This document shows, in pieces, positions 17,416-26,237 of a stretch of DNA of 44,738 nucleotides. The notes beneath the pieces were generated by a model. It saw only the letters and a program-made list of their open reading frames with translations. It did no database searches and was not told the origin of the DNA. A program made the translations under genes and the position numbers. Origin of the DNA: Actinoallomurus sp. Its GTDB lineage: Bacteria; Actinomycetota; Actinomycetes; Streptosporangiales; Streptosporangiaceae. The stretch lies in assembly GCA_025964625.1 (NCBI GenBank), contig JAOPYL010000305.1, positions 1 to 44,738 of the forward strand, read 5' to 3'. Positions within the stretch are counted from its first letter, which is position 1, and the number at the start of each line of letters is the position of its first letter.

Positions 17416-17649
17416 ATGGTGCAGGCCTACATCCTCATCCAGACCGAGGTCGGCAAGGCTGCCGACGTGGCCCGCGCGATCTCCGGCATCCAGGGCGTGA
17501 CCCTGGCCGAAGACGTGACCGGACCCTACGATGTCATCGTCCGCGCCGAGGCGAACAACGTCGACGAGCTCGGCAAGCTCGTCGTCGCGCAGATCCAGTC
17601 GGTCGAAGGGATCACGCGGACCCTCACGTGTCCCATCGTCCACATCTGA
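17416..17649 (+). CDS. Stand-alone Lrp/AsnC ligand-binding (RAM) domain protein
   Basis: A 77-aa protein made only of the Lrp C-terminal ligand-binding, or RAM, domain: VQAYILIQTEVGKAADVARAI, then GPYDVIVRAEANNVDELGKLVV and GITRTLTCPIV. There is no helix-turn-helix, so it cannot bind DNA alone and may sense small molecules or pair with full-length Lrp proteins. The start is ATG 17416 with GGGAGG five bases upstream; GTG codons three bases to either side are alternatives. This single-domain protein next to thiL is a regular actinobacterial neighbour. Confidence 0.92.
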   Translation: MVQAYILIQTEVGKAADVARAISGIQGVTLAEDVTGPYDVIVRAEANNVDELGKLVVAQIQSVEGITRTLTCPIVHI

Positions 17650-17681
17650 ACGTGATGTCCTCCCTGCTGCCAGTGTGCACC

Positions 17682-18137
17682 ATGAGGCGCATCCTGGCGG
17701 CGGGAGGACTGCTGGCCCTGCTGACCGCCTGCGGGACAGGAGCCGTCGAGGCGCCCGTCCCGCACCCGGATCCAACGGCCGCGGGCCTGTGCCGCACCCT
17801 GCACGACCGCCTGCCGCAGAAACTGCACGGCCTGTCGCGGCGGGCGACGACCCCGAAGTCGTACCTGGTGACCGCGTGGGGCTCACCGGCGATCGTGCTG
17901 CGCTGCGGCGTCCCCCGGCCCGCGGCGCTGTATCCGACCTCCGAGCTGGCCGTGATCGACGGCATCTCCTGGCTGCCGGTGCCGCCGGACCGGCCCGTCA
18001 CGTTCACCGCGGTCGGCCGCAGGGCCTACGTCGAGGTCACCGTGCCGCCGAAGTACACGCCGGCGGGCGACGTGCTGATCGAACTCACCGGCCCGATCAA
18101 GGCCACGATCCCCGCCAACCCCGACGGCTCCCTCTGA
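17682..18137 (+). CDS. DUF3515 lipoprotein
   Basis: A 151-aa secreted lipoprotein. The signal peptide is MRRILAAGGLLALLTAC with lipobox LTAC at about residues 14-17. The mature part matches the DUF3515 pattern I recall for actinobacteria next to ddl and thiL: AAGLCRTLHDRLPQKLHGL, WGSPAIVLRCGVPRP and DGISWLPVP. The start is set at ATG 17682 from the signal peptide; ATG 17655 is possible and neither has a good Shine-Dalgarno. Function is unknown. Its usual neighbour ddl is 17 kb away here. Confidence 0.85.
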   Translation: MRRILAAGGLLALLTACGTGAVEAPVPHPDPTAAGLCRTLHDRLPQKLHGLSRRATTPKSYLVTAWGSPAIVLRCGVPRPAALYPTSELAVIDGISWLPVPPDRPVTFTAVGRRAYVEVTVPPKYTPAGDVLIELTGPIKATIPANPDGSL

Positions 18138-18171
18138 CGCGGCGCCGCGGTCGCTCCCTCACCCGTTACCC

Positions 18172-20526
18172 TCACCTGTCGCCGCGGCGCCGGGGTTCAC
18201 GGCCCGGCGGCTGCGAGGGACTCGGCCGCGCCGGCACGGCCGGTACGTCGCGGCTGACCGCCCCGCCGTCCAGCCGGACCGGCTCGCCGTTGTGGGTGAT
18301 CTTCAGCGGCTTTCCGCCGAGCAGCTCATAGACCACCGTGCCGGAGGTGACGGTCACCTTGAGGCGGCGGCCGCGGAACCGCATCCGGAAGGCCAGCCGG
18401 GTGATCCCGCTGGGCAGCCGGGGCCTGAAACCGAGCCGGCCCTGCCGGACGCGCATGCCGCCGAGCCCGGCGACCAGCGCGGTCCACGTACCCGCCAGGG
18501 AGGCGATGTGCAGGCCGTCGCGCGTGTTGTGCTCCAGGTCGCCGAGGTCCATCAGCGCGGCCTCACCCAGGTAGTCGTGGGCGAGGTCCAGGTGGCCGGT
18601 CTCGGCGGCCATCACCGACTGAGTGCAGGCGGACAGCGAGGAGTCGCGCACCGTCAGCGCTTCGTAGTAGGCGAAGTTGCGGGCCTTCTGCTCGGCGGTG
18701 AAGGCGTCTCCGCGCAGGTGCATGGCGAGCACGAGGTCGGCCTGCTTGACGACCTGCTTGCGGTAGATGTCGAAGTAGGGGAAGTGCAGCAGCAGGGGGT
18801 ACTGGTCCGGCCTGGTGGACTCGAAGTCCCACGGCGCGTGGTCGGTGAAGCCCTCGCTCTGCGGGTGCACCTGGAGCCGCTCGTCGTAGGGGATGAGCAT
18901 GTCGGCCGCCGCGTCCCGCCAGGAGGCCATCTCCTCTTCGGTGACCCCGAGCCGCTCGGCCTGCGCGGGGTGGCGCTCGGCCACGTCCGCGGCGGCCCGC
19001 ATGTTCTGCTCGGCCATCAGGTTGGTGTAGACGTTGTTGTCCGCGAGCGCGCTGTACTCATCCGGCCCTGTCACGCCGTCGATGCGGAAATTCCCCTTGG
19101 CGTCGTGATGGCCGAGGCTGCGCCACAGACGGGCGGTCTGCACGAGCAGCTCCAAGCCGACGTCCGCCGCGAAGTCCTCGTCCTCGGTGGCCTCCAGGTA
19201 GCGGATGACGGCGTCCGCGATGTCGGCGCCGATGTGGAACGCCGCGGTGCCGGCCGGCCAGTAACCGGAGCACTCTTCACCCTGGATCGTCCGCCAGGGG
19301 AACGCGGCGCCGCGGATCCCGAGCTGCGCGGCCCGCTCCGTCGCGTGGTCGAGCGTCGAGTGCCGCCAGCGCAGGGCGTCCCTCGCGGCGCGCGGCTGGG
19401 TGTAGGTCAGCACCGGCAGGACGAACGACTCGGTGTCCCAGAAGGTGTGCCCGTCGTACCCCGGCCCCGTCAGCCCCTTCGCCGGGATCGGCCGCCGCTC
19501 GCCGCGCGCGCCGGCCTGCAGCACGTGGAAGAGCGCGAACCGCACCGCCTGCTGAACCTCGGCGTCACCGTCCACCTCGACATCGGCGCCGTCCCAGAAG
19601 TCGTCGAGGTACTCGCGTTGCTCGGCGACCAGGCCGTCCCAGCCGGAGAGCTTCGCCCCGGCCAGCGCGGCGATCACCTGGTCGTGGACCGCGGACCGGG
19701 ACCGCTGGCTGGACCAGCCGTACGTCAGGTACTTGACGATGCGCAGCCGCTGTCCCGGCTCGAGGCGTGTCGCCACTGTGACGCGTCCGACATCGCCGGC
19801 GATGTCCGTGCTGACCGTGCCGTCCGGGGACTCGATCTCATGGCCCATCGCCGCCCCGACCCGCAGCCCGCTCCTCCGGATGCGGTGCACCATGACGACG
19901 GTCTCCTTGTCGGCGCCGCTCTCCTCCGCGACGAGCGGCGACTCCAGGTCCGCCGACCCACGTGGGTCCGTGCCCGTGCCCGAGCTCGGCAGGGCCTCGT
20001 TGGCGACCAGTTCGGACTGCACGACGATGCGCACGGGCTGGTCGACCGCCTCGACCTCATAACAGACCGCCGCGACCGCCCGCTGCACCAGCGAGACGAG
20101 CCGGACCGACGTCACCCGCACCGAGTCGCCCGCCGGGGAGGTCCACTCGGCCTTCCTCGTGAGGGTGCCGGCCCGGAGGTCGAGCAGCCGCTCGTGCGAA
20201 CGCAGCTCGCCGTAGCGGACATCGAACGGCTCGTCGTTGACGAGCAGCCGGATCAGCTTGCCGTTGGTGACGTTGATGATCGTCTGCCCCGACTCCGGAT
20301 AGCCGTAGCCGGCCTCCGCGTACGGCAGCGGGCGCAGCTCGTACACCGAGTTGAGGTACGTCCCGGGCAACCCGTGCGGTTCACCCTCGTCGAGGTTCCC
20401 GCGCAGGCCAATGTGGCCGTTGGACAGGGCGAACACAGACTCGCTCTGCGCGATCGTGTCGAGGTCCAGCTGCCGCTCGCGCACGCACCACGGCTCCACC
20501 GCGTACGCGGCCTGCTTGATCACCAT
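18172..20526 (-). CDS. GH65 family glycosidase, probable disaccharide phosphorylase
   Basis: A 784-aa glycoside hydrolase family 65 protein. The N-terminal beta-sandwich (VFALSNGHIGLRGNLDEG) is followed by the alpha/alpha barrel with GHTFWDTESFVLPVL near 360, IQGEECSGYWPAG near 420 and the general acid Glu in GVTGPDEY near 489. The C-terminal phosphate-loop region is DGLHIASLAGTW. GH65 members phosphorolyse maltose, trehalose, kojibiose or nigerose to beta-glucose 1-phosphate. The gene lies 55 bases after a beta-phosphoglucomutase-like gene on the same strand, the standard partner. The substrate is not determinable here, and a hydrolytic variant cannot be excluded. Confidence 0.92.
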   Translation of the reverse strand: MVIKQAAYAVEPWCVRERQLDLDTIAQSESVFALSNGHIGLRGNLDEGEPHGLPGTYLNSVYELRPLPYAEAGYGYPESGQTIINVTNGKLIRLLVNDEPFDVRYGELRSHERLLDLRAGTLTRKAEWTSPAGDSVRVTSVRLVSLVQRAVAAVCYEVEAVDQPVRIVVQSELVANEALPSSGTGTDPRGSADLESPLVAEESGADKETVVMVHRIRRSGLRVGAAMGHEIESPDGTVSTDIAGDVGRVTVATRLEPGQRLRIVKYLTYGWSSQRSRSAVHDQVIAALAGAKLSGWDGLVAEQREYLDDFWDGADVEVDGDAEVQQAVRFALFHVLQAGARGERRPIPAKGLTGPGYDGHTFWDTESFVLPVLTYTQPRAARDALRWRHSTLDHATERAAQLGIRGAAFPWRTIQGEECSGYWPAGTAAFHIGADIADAVIRYLEATEDEDFAADVGLELLVQTARLWRSLGHHDAKGNFRIDGVTGPDEYSALADNNVYTNLMAEQNMRAAADVAERHPAQAERLGVTEEEMASWRDAAADMLIPYDERLQVHPQSEGFTDHAPWDFESTRPDQYPLLLHFPYFDIYRKQVVKQADLVLAMHLRGDAFTAEQKARNFAYYEALTVRDSSLSACTQSVMAAETGHLDLAHDYLGEAALMDLGDLEHNTRDGLHIASLAGTWTALVAGLGGMRVRQGRLGFRPRLPSGITRLAFRMRFRGRRLKVTVTSGTVVYELLGGKPLKITHNGEPVRLDGGAVSRDVPAVPARPSPSQPPGREPRRRGDR

Positions 20527-20581
20527 GCCTCCCCGGCCCGCCGGCCCGCAGCCCCGCAGGACGCCACGGTCACCGCGTCGA

Positions 20582-21307
20582 TCACAGCAGCTCCCCGAGG
20601 TCCTTGACGACGATGTCCGCGCCGTGGTCTTTCAGGGCGTCGGCCTGGCCCACCCGGTCGACGCCGACCACGAAGGCGAAGCCGCCCGCACGGCCGGCCT
20701 GCACGCCGGCGAGCGCGTCCTCGAACACCGCCGCCCGCGACGGGGGCACACCGAGGGCCTCGGCCCCGGCCAGGAACATGTCGGGTGCCGGTTTTCCGGC
20801 GAGGTGCCGCTCCTTGGCCGTCACCCCGTCGACGCGCGCGTCGAACAGGTCCGCGATGCCCGCCGCGTCCAGCACCTCGGCGGTGTTGGCGCTGGAGGAG
20901 ACGACCGCGGTGCGCAGGCCCGCGTCCAGGGCCGCACGGACGTAGCGCACGGACCCGTCGTACAGCTCCACTCCGTGCTCGCGGAGCTTCTCCAGCACCA
21001 GCTCGTTCTTGCGCTCACTCAGCCCGCTCACGCTCTCCGCGCCGGGTGGGTCGTCCGGCCCGCCCTCGGGCAGCGTGATGCCCCGGGACTCCAGGAACGA
21101 GCGGGTGCCGTCCTCGCGCGGCTTCCCGTCGACGTACTCGTCGTAGTCGGCGACCGGGTCGAACGGCCGATAGGAGTCGCCGTCGCGTTTCCGTAGGAAC
21201 TCGTCGAACATCTGCTTCCACGCGGCGGCGTGGACCGTAGCGGTGCGGGTCAGCACCCCGTCCATATCGAACAGGCACGCCGTGACGGCGTCCGGAAGTC
21301 CGAGCAT
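20582..21307 (-). CDS. pgmB: HAD hydrolase, beta-phosphoglucomutase type
   Basis: A 241-aa HAD-superfamily enzyme with the nucleophile motif [11 protein letters not shown] at the N terminus, a cap insertion (about 30-110), the Ser motif [15 protein letters not shown] and the metal motif [12 protein letters not shown]. This is the beta-phosphoglucomutase pattern; the enzyme interconverts beta-glucose 1-phosphate and glucose 6-phosphate. ATG 21307 is chosen because GGGGGAGG lies five bases upstream; ATG 21337 would add ten residues. Pairing with GH65 supports the assignment. It is 87 bases after the permease stop on the same strand, so it is probably within the sugar operon. Confidence 0.87.
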   Translation of the reverse strand: MLGLPDAVTACLFDMDGVLTRTATVHAAAWKQMFDEFLRKRDGDSYRPFDPVADYDEYVDGKPREDGTRSFLESRGITLPEGGPDDPPGAESVSGLSERKNELVLEKLREHGVELYDGSVRYVRAALDAGLRTAVVSSSANTAEVLDAAGIADLFDARVDGVTAKERHLAGKPAPDMFLAGAEALGVPPSRAAVFEDALAGVQAGRAGGFAFVVGVDRVGQADALKDHGADIVVKDLGELL

Positions 21308-21394
21308 GTGTTCCTCCCCCGGCATCAATAACGACACATGCTTACCCGATTCCGGCGGGATAAGCGCAACGGGGAGGAACAGGCCCGGCGGTGG

Positions 21395-22423
21395 TCAGGT
21401 CGGCAGGCCGACGGCGCGTTCGCCGCTGCGGCGCTGCTGGATGACGACCGCGATGACGAGAAGAGCGCCCTGCGCGACGTTCTGCCAGAAGGTGTTGACG
21501 CCGACGACGTTGAGGCCGTTGTTGAGGGCGCCGAGCAGGAGCACCGCCAGTAGCGTGCCGCCGACGCCGCCCTTGCCGCCCTTCAGCGCGCAGCCGCCGA
21601 GCGCCGCGGCGGTGATGGACTGCAGCTCGAGACCCTCACTGCCACTGGTGGGCTGCCCGGAGCCGGTGCGGGCGGTGAGGACGATGCCCGCGAGGGCGGC
21701 GACGATGCCCGCCAGGGCGTAGACGGCGACCAGGTACTTGTTGATGTTGATGCCGGCGAGGCGGGCGGCGGTGTCGTTGCCGCCGATCGCGTAGATGTTC
21801 CGCCCGATGTCGGTGTACTTCAGCATCACGTGCACGCCGAGGGCGACCAGGAGCAGGATCCAGACCTGGACCGGCACACCGGCGATCGTGCCACGGGAGA
21901 TGAAGATGAACAGATTGTCGCCGAGGACGAAGCCCTGGGCCCGGCCGCCGGAGATCAGCTGGGCGACGCCCTTGTAGGCGGCGAGGCCGGCCAGCGTCGC
22001 GATGACCGGGTTGACGCGGCCATAGACGATGATGAGGCCGTTCAGGATGCCCGCCACGATGCCCACGCCGACGGCGGCGGCCATCCCCAGCAGCGGATTG
22101 TGGCCGGTCGACATGAACGCCATCGCGGAGATGACCGAGGCGATCCCGGTCTGCGAGCCGACGGAGATGTCCATGGCGCCGCAGATGATGACGACGGTCT
22201 GCACCACCGCCAGCAGTCCGGCCACGGTGGCGGCCTCACCGATCACCTGCATGTTCGACCAGGTGAAATAGCCGGAGTTCAGCCAACTGAAGATCGCGAC
22301 CACCACGACCAGCGCACCGAGCAGGCTGAGGTTCTGCGGGCCTATCGCGGTCAGGATCTGGCGCGGCGTCCCGTCCTTCGCCGGCGCGTCCACCGGCTCG
22401 CGGGTGGCGGTTGTCGGGGTCAT
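21395..22423 (-). CDS. Sugar ABC transporter permease (RbsC family)
   Basis: A 342-aa integral membrane protein of the CUT2 (ribose/galactose/arabinose) class, with about ten hydrophobic segments. Recognisable motifs are DISVGSQTGIASV near 115, GRVNPVIATLAGLAAYKG near 165, DIGRNIYAIGGNDTAARLAGI near 230 and the late GGVGGTLLAVLLLGALNNGLN. Its ATG overlaps the ATPase stop by four bases, so the two are translationally coupled. One permease gene fits CUT2 systems, which use homodimers. Substrate is inferred from the cluster as galactose or another monosaccharide. Confidence 0.93.
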   Translation of the reverse strand: MTPTTATREPVDAPAKDGTPRQILTAIGPQNLSLLGALVVVVAIFSWLNSGYFTWSNMQVIGEAATVAGLLAVVQTVVIICGAMDISVGSQTGIASVISAMAFMSTGHNPLLGMAAAVGVGIVAGILNGLIIVYGRVNPVIATLAGLAAYKGVAQLISGGRAQGFVLGDNLFIFISRGTIAGVPVQVWILLLVALGVHVMLKYTDIGRNIYAIGGNDTAARLAGININKYLVAVYALAGIVAALAGIVLTARTGSGQPTSGSEGLELQSITAAALGGCALKGGKGGVGGTLLAVLLLGALNNGLNVVGVNTFWQNVAQGALLVIAVVIQQRRSGERAVGLPT

Positions 22424-23970
22424 TCCTGTCCTTCCGATAGGGACGTGGTGAGATCCTCGGCCATGGCGAGCTCGAGGATGGCCTCTTCGGAGGCGTCGGC
22501 GCGGTCGAGCTCGCCGGTGACACGGCCGTTCTGCATGACGATGATGCGGTCGCCCAGGCCCAGCACCTCGGGGAGCTCGGACGAGATCACGAGGACGGCG
22601 ACGCCCGAACGGGCGAGGTCGTCGATCAGGTGGTAGATCTCGGCCTTCGCGCCGACGTCGATGCCGCGGGTCGGTTCGTCGAGGATCAGCACCTTGGGTG
22701 CGCGGGCCAGCCAGCGGGCGAGGACGACCTTCTGCTGGTTGCCCCCGGAGAGCTTCCGCACCTCGTGCTCGATGCCCGGAGTGCGGACGTTCAGCCGGTC
22801 CACGTACTCCCGGCTCAGCCGGCGTTCCTCGGCACGTCGCACGAACCGGAATCTCCGCAGCCGGTCCAGCACCACCAGTGAGATGTTGTCGCGGACCGAG
22901 CGTTCGAGCAGCAGGGCCTGGGCCTTGCGCTCCTCGGGGGCGTACCCCATGCCGGCCCGCACGGCGTCACGTGGCTGCCGGAGGCGTACACGTCTGCCCT
23001 CCACCCGTACCTGGCCGGAGCGGATCGGCAGATCCCCGACCAGAGCCCCGGCCAGCTCCGAACGGCCCGCGCCGACGAGCCCGGCCAGAGCCACGACCTC
23101 GCCCGCGTTGACGGTCAGGCTGATGTCGTGCACGTCGTCGGTGGTGACGGCGTCGACTTCGAGGATCACCTGGTCGGTGGCGGAGTGCTCGCGGGCGAAC
23201 ATGGCCGACAGGTCCCGGCCGACCATCATCCGTACGATCTCGTTCTCATCGGTGGCGGCCGCGTCCCGTACACCGGCCAGCGCGCCGTCACGGAGTACCG
23301 CGACGCGGTCGGCGAGCTGGAAGATCTCCTGCATCCGGTGGGACACGTAGATGACCGCGAGGCCCTCCTCGCGGAGCCGCCGGATCAGGGTGAACAGCGC
23401 CTCCACCTCGTGCTCGGACAGCGACGACGTCGGCTCGTCGAACGCGATCACCTTCGCGTCCGTGGTCAGGGCCCGCAGGATCTCCACCAGCTGCCGCTGC
23501 GCGGAGGTGAGCCGCGAGCCGAGTGTGTCGGGGCTGAGGACCCGTTCGAAGCCGAGCCGCAGCAGGTCCTCGCGGACGCGCCGGCGCAGGGCCGCCCGGT
23601 CGAGGGCCCGGCCCGCCTTGCGGGGCAGCGCGCCCAGGTAGACGTTCTCGGCCACCGAGACGTGGGGCACGATCTCCGGCTCCTGCGGGATCACCCGGAT
23701 GCCCGCCTGCCGTGCGTCGGCGGGAGAGTGCAGGCGGACAGGCCGGCCGTCCAGGACGATCTCACCGTCGTCAGGCAGGTAGTCGCCATTGAGGATCTTG
23801 ATGAGCGTGGACTTGCCGGCGCCGTTCTCACCCATGAGAGCCGTCACCGTCCCACTGGGGAAGTCCAGCGTGACGTCATTCAGGGCCCGTACACCGGCGA
23901 ACCGCTTGGAGATGCCCACGGCACGCAGTTCGGTGCTGTGGCGGTCGATTCCCTCGCTTCGCTCGGGCAT
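22420..23970 (-). CDS. Sugar ABC transporter ATP-binding protein (RbsA/MglA family)
   Basis: A 516-aa fused double ATPase of CUT2 sugar importers. The first domain has Walker A GENGAGKST at 47-55, signature SAQRQLVEI and Walker B VIAFDEPTSSL. The second has the degenerate loop GLVGAGRSE near 295 usual for this family, signature LSGGNQQKV and Walker B VLILDEPTRGID. The ATG at 23970 follows GAGGTGGG. The stop overlaps the permease start by four bases. A hairpin lies between the alpha-galactosidase gene and this one. Confidence 0.95.
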   Translation of the reverse strand: MPERSEGIDRHSTELRAVGISKRFAGVRALNDVTLDFPSGTVTALMGENGAGKSTLIKILNGDYLPDDGEIVLDGRPVRLHSPADARQAGIRVIPQEPEIVPHVSVAENVYLGALPRKAGRALDRAALRRRVREDLLRLGFERVLSPDTLGSRLTSAQRQLVEILRALTTDAKVIAFDEPTSSLSEHEVEALFTLIRRLREEGLAVIYVSHRMQEIFQLADRVAVLRDGALAGVRDAAATDENEIVRMMVGRDLSAMFAREHSATDQVILEVDAVTTDDVHDISLTVNAGEVVALAGLVGAGRSELAGALVGDLPIRSGQVRVEGRRVRLRQPRDAVRAGMGYAPEERKAQALLLERSVRDNISLVVLDRLRRFRFVRRAEERRLSREYVDRLNVRTPGIEHEVRKLSGGNQQKVVLARWLARAPKVLILDEPTRGIDVGAKAEIYHLIDDLARSGVAVLVISSELPEVLGLGDRIIVMQNGRVTGELDRADASEEAILELAMAEDLTTSLSEGQE

Positions 23971-23989
23971 TACCCACCTCGGGGGTCGG

Positions 23990-24015
23990 GCGGGGCGGCC
24001 CGGAGGCCGCCCCGC
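23990..24015 (-). terminator. Intercistronic GC hairpin after the alpha-galactosidase gene
   Basis: A perfect 11-bp stem (GCGGGGCGGCC and its complement) with a CGGA loop, seven bases after the GH27 stop and about 20 bases before the ATPase start. It has no T tract. Because the next gene continues on the same strand it may act as partial terminator or mRNA 3'-end stabiliser. Confidence 0.6.
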
Positions 24016-24021
24016 GCGGAA

Positions 24022-26037
24022 TCAGCTGCAGGTGATCTGGGCGTCGGCCCAGTCGGCGTGGTCGCTGTCGTTGCCGTTCCCGCCGTCGGTGACGATGAGG
24101 CGGACGAACGCCGCCCCGCCGACATCGGCGGTCAGGTGCTTGGCCGCGTCGGCGGTCGTGAGCAGGCCGCTGTCGGCGACCTTGGTGCCGTCGGCCCACA
24201 GCTCGAATGTCACCGAGCCGTTGGCCGTCTTCTCGTCGTCCACCCCGACGTCGGCCGACACCGAGGTGCACTTCTTGGCCGTGTAGTACTCCACGGAGCT
24301 CGGCGCGTGGACGCCGAGTCCCTTCTTGTAGACCGTGCCGTTGATGGTGATCGGGTGACCGTCGCCGGCCGCCGTCTCACCGTTGCTCATGTCCTTCTCC
24401 ACCGGCCCCCAGCCGTTCGAGGCGCGCAGCCAGGAGACGTCGCTCAGGTACGACGTGCCCGACGGCGGAGCGGTCAGCTTCAGGACCAAGACCTGGACGG
24501 TGGACTCGGCGGACGCCCCCAGGTAGGCGGCCTTGGCGGTGAGGTCGTACGTCCCCGGCTTGGCGTCGGCGGGCGGCTGCACCGTCCAGGTGGTGGCCAA
24601 CGTCCGGTTCGAGGCGAGCACCGGTGTGGTGCGCCGCGTGGTGGCCTGCACGGTCCAGCCGTCCGGGCCGGTCAGGTCGCTGCGGACCTTGATCGCCGGC
24701 AGCCGGCCGGAGTTGGTGACCGCCGTGGTCATGCTCGTGGCGGTGCCGGGCTGGATGATGGGAAGGGCCCCCGGGTACGCCACCGGCACGTCGATACCGG
24801 TGTCCACCGCGGGCGGGTACATCGCCCAGCGCCTGCTCGCCGACACCCGCACCATGACCGTGCCATGCGCGGGAACCGTCGCGGCGATCGTGCCGGCCGT
24901 CTCCCGGGTGGTGTGCGCCCACAGGTCGCGGACCGCGTAGCCCGGAGCGGCGGGCAGGCCGGCCGCCTTGGCCGACGTCGTGATCCGCTGGGGGGAGTCC
25001 GACTCGTTGAACAGCGCGACCGCGCGGTCGCCGTTCGCCAGCGGCTTGACGAAGACGTCGCGGCCGCCGTCGGTGCTGATCGGCGCCCCCTGGACACCGA
25101 GCCTGTCCTGGTCGACGGCGATGACGTCCTTGTTGGTGAGGATCTGCATCGTCTCGGCCGAGGCCTTGCGCAGGTCGCTGCCGATGAGCAGCGGCGCCGC
25201 CATCACCGACCACAGGCTGAAGTGCGACCGGTACTCGGTGTCGTTCATGCCGCCGTTGCCGACCTCGAGCATGTCGGGATCGTTCCAGTGGCCGGGGCCG
25301 GCGTACTGCGCCAGCGCCATGTTCTGGTGGACGATCGACAGCATCGACGCGTAGTTGTCGGAGATGTCGCCGGTGGTCCGCCAGGAGTTGCCGACGTCCT
25401 TGGCCCACAGCCACGGCTTGTTCTGGCCCCACTCGCACATGGAGAAGAGGATCGGCCGGCCGGTGGCCTTGAGCGCGTCCCGCATCGCGGTGTACCGCTT
25501 CTGAGCGTCGACGCCCTGGTTGTTGCAGTTGTCGTACTTCAGGTAGTCCACGCCCCAGGACGCCCACAGCTTCGCGTCCTGCTGCTCGTGACCCAGCGAG
25601 CCGGGCATCGTCTGGGCACAGGTCAGAGTGCCGGCACTGGTGTAGAGACCGAACTTCAGGCCCTTGGAGTGCACATAGTCGGCGAGCGCCTTGATGCCGT
25701 GCGGGAACCGGGTCGCGTTCGGCACGTAGTCACCGTTGGCATCACGGTTCTGCTCGGCCCAGCAGTCGTCGAGGTTGACGTACTGGTAGCCGGCGTCCTT
25801 CAGGCCGGAGGACACGAACAGGTCGGCGATGCTCTTGACCATCGCCTCGTTGAAGTCGGGTCCGCAGTGGGTCGCGTTCCAGTTGTTGAATCCCATCTGC
25901 GGGGTCAGGGCGAGGCCGTTGTCCAGGGCCGCCGCCGGCGGAGCGGAGGCGAGGGTGATCGTCGCGGCGCCGGCGACGATCACCGCGAGTGCGATGACCG
26001 CCGAGGCCAGGGAACGGATTGAACGGACCGTGCGCAT
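24022..26037 (-). CDS. Secreted GH27 alpha-galactosidase with NPCBM domain
   Basis: A 671-aa exported enzyme. The signal peptide covers residues 1-36 (ending PPAAA). The GH27 barrel begins LALTPQMGFNNWNATHCG; the nucleophile Asp is in YLKYDNC near 168 and the acid/base Asp in RTTGDISDNY near 224, with WNDPDMLEVG after it. A beta-sandwich and an NEW3-like linker follow, then a C-terminal NPCBM carbohydrate-binding domain from about 532 (LSDVSWLRAS, KGLGVHAPS). It releases terminal alpha-galactose from oligo- or polysaccharides outside the cell. ATG 26037 has AGAGGAG six bases upstream. It lies between the binding protein and the ATPase, and a hairpin follows each of the binding-protein and GH27 genes. 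Confidence 0.94.
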   Translation of the reverse strand: MRTVRSIRSLASAVIALAVIVAGAATITLASAPPAAALDNGLALTPQMGFNNWNATHCGPDFNEAMVKSIADLFVSSGLKDAGYQYVNLDDCWAEQNRDANGDYVPNATRFPHGIKALADYVHSKGLKFGLYTSAGTLTCAQTMPGSLGHEQQDAKLWASWGVDYLKYDNCNNQGVDAQKRYTAMRDALKATGRPILFSMCEWGQNKPWLWAKDVGNSWRTTGDISDNYASMLSIVHQNMALAQYAGPGHWNDPDMLEVGNGGMNDTEYRSHFSLWSVMAAPLLIGSDLRKASAETMQILTNKDVIAVDQDRLGVQGAPISTDGGRDVFVKPLANGDRAVALFNESDSPQRITTSAKAAGLPAAPGYAVRDLWAHTTRETAGTIAATVPAHGTVMVRVSASRRWAMYPPAVDTGIDVPVAYPGALPIIQPGTATSMTTAVTNSGRLPAIKVRSDLTGPDGWTVQATTRRTTPVLASNRTLATTWTVQPPADAKPGTYDLTAKAAYLGASAESTVQVLVLKLTAPPSGTSYLSDVSWLRASNGWGPVEKDMSNGETAAGDGHPITINGTVYKKGLGVHAPSSVEYYTAKKCTSVSADVGVDDEKTANGSVTFELWADGTKVADSGLLTTADAAKHLTADVGGAAFVRLIVTDGGNGNDSDHADWADAQITCS

Positions 26038-26112
26038 GAGCGTCTCCTCTGGGGTGGGGATCGCGCACTGCGGGAACGGAGCGGTGTGGTGCACCGCGCC
26101 GTGCCCGGGGCT

Positions 26113-26148
26113 GTGACCGGCGGGCGGCAGAGGACGCCCACCGGTCAC
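26113..26148 (-). terminator. Intercistronic hairpin after the binding-protein gene
   Basis: Two 14-base arms (GTGACCGGCGGGCG and its complement, one mismatch) with an eight-base loop, in the 200-base gap between the binding-protein stop (26238) and the GH27 start. Such hairpins after a binding-protein gene often raise its mRNA level over downstream genes. The rest of the gap holds GC-rich DNA with no gene. Confidence 0.6.
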
Positions 26149-26237
26149 GGTCGTCGGCGAATCTCAGGCTTCGCGACGGGGCCGCCGAGCGGCCGTCCGG
26201 CGCGACCCGGTCCGGGGAGAACGCCGCGCTCTCCGGA

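Noticed and set aside
18292-20607. A 771-aa open frame on the plus strand
   Set aside because: It is antisense to GH65, with no recognisable domain and no ribosome binding site.
23128-26022. A 964-aa open frame on the plus strand
   Set aside because: It is antisense to the ABC ATPase and alpha-galactosidase genes, which have clear motifs; the frame stays open because of GC-rich third positions and has low-complexity composition.
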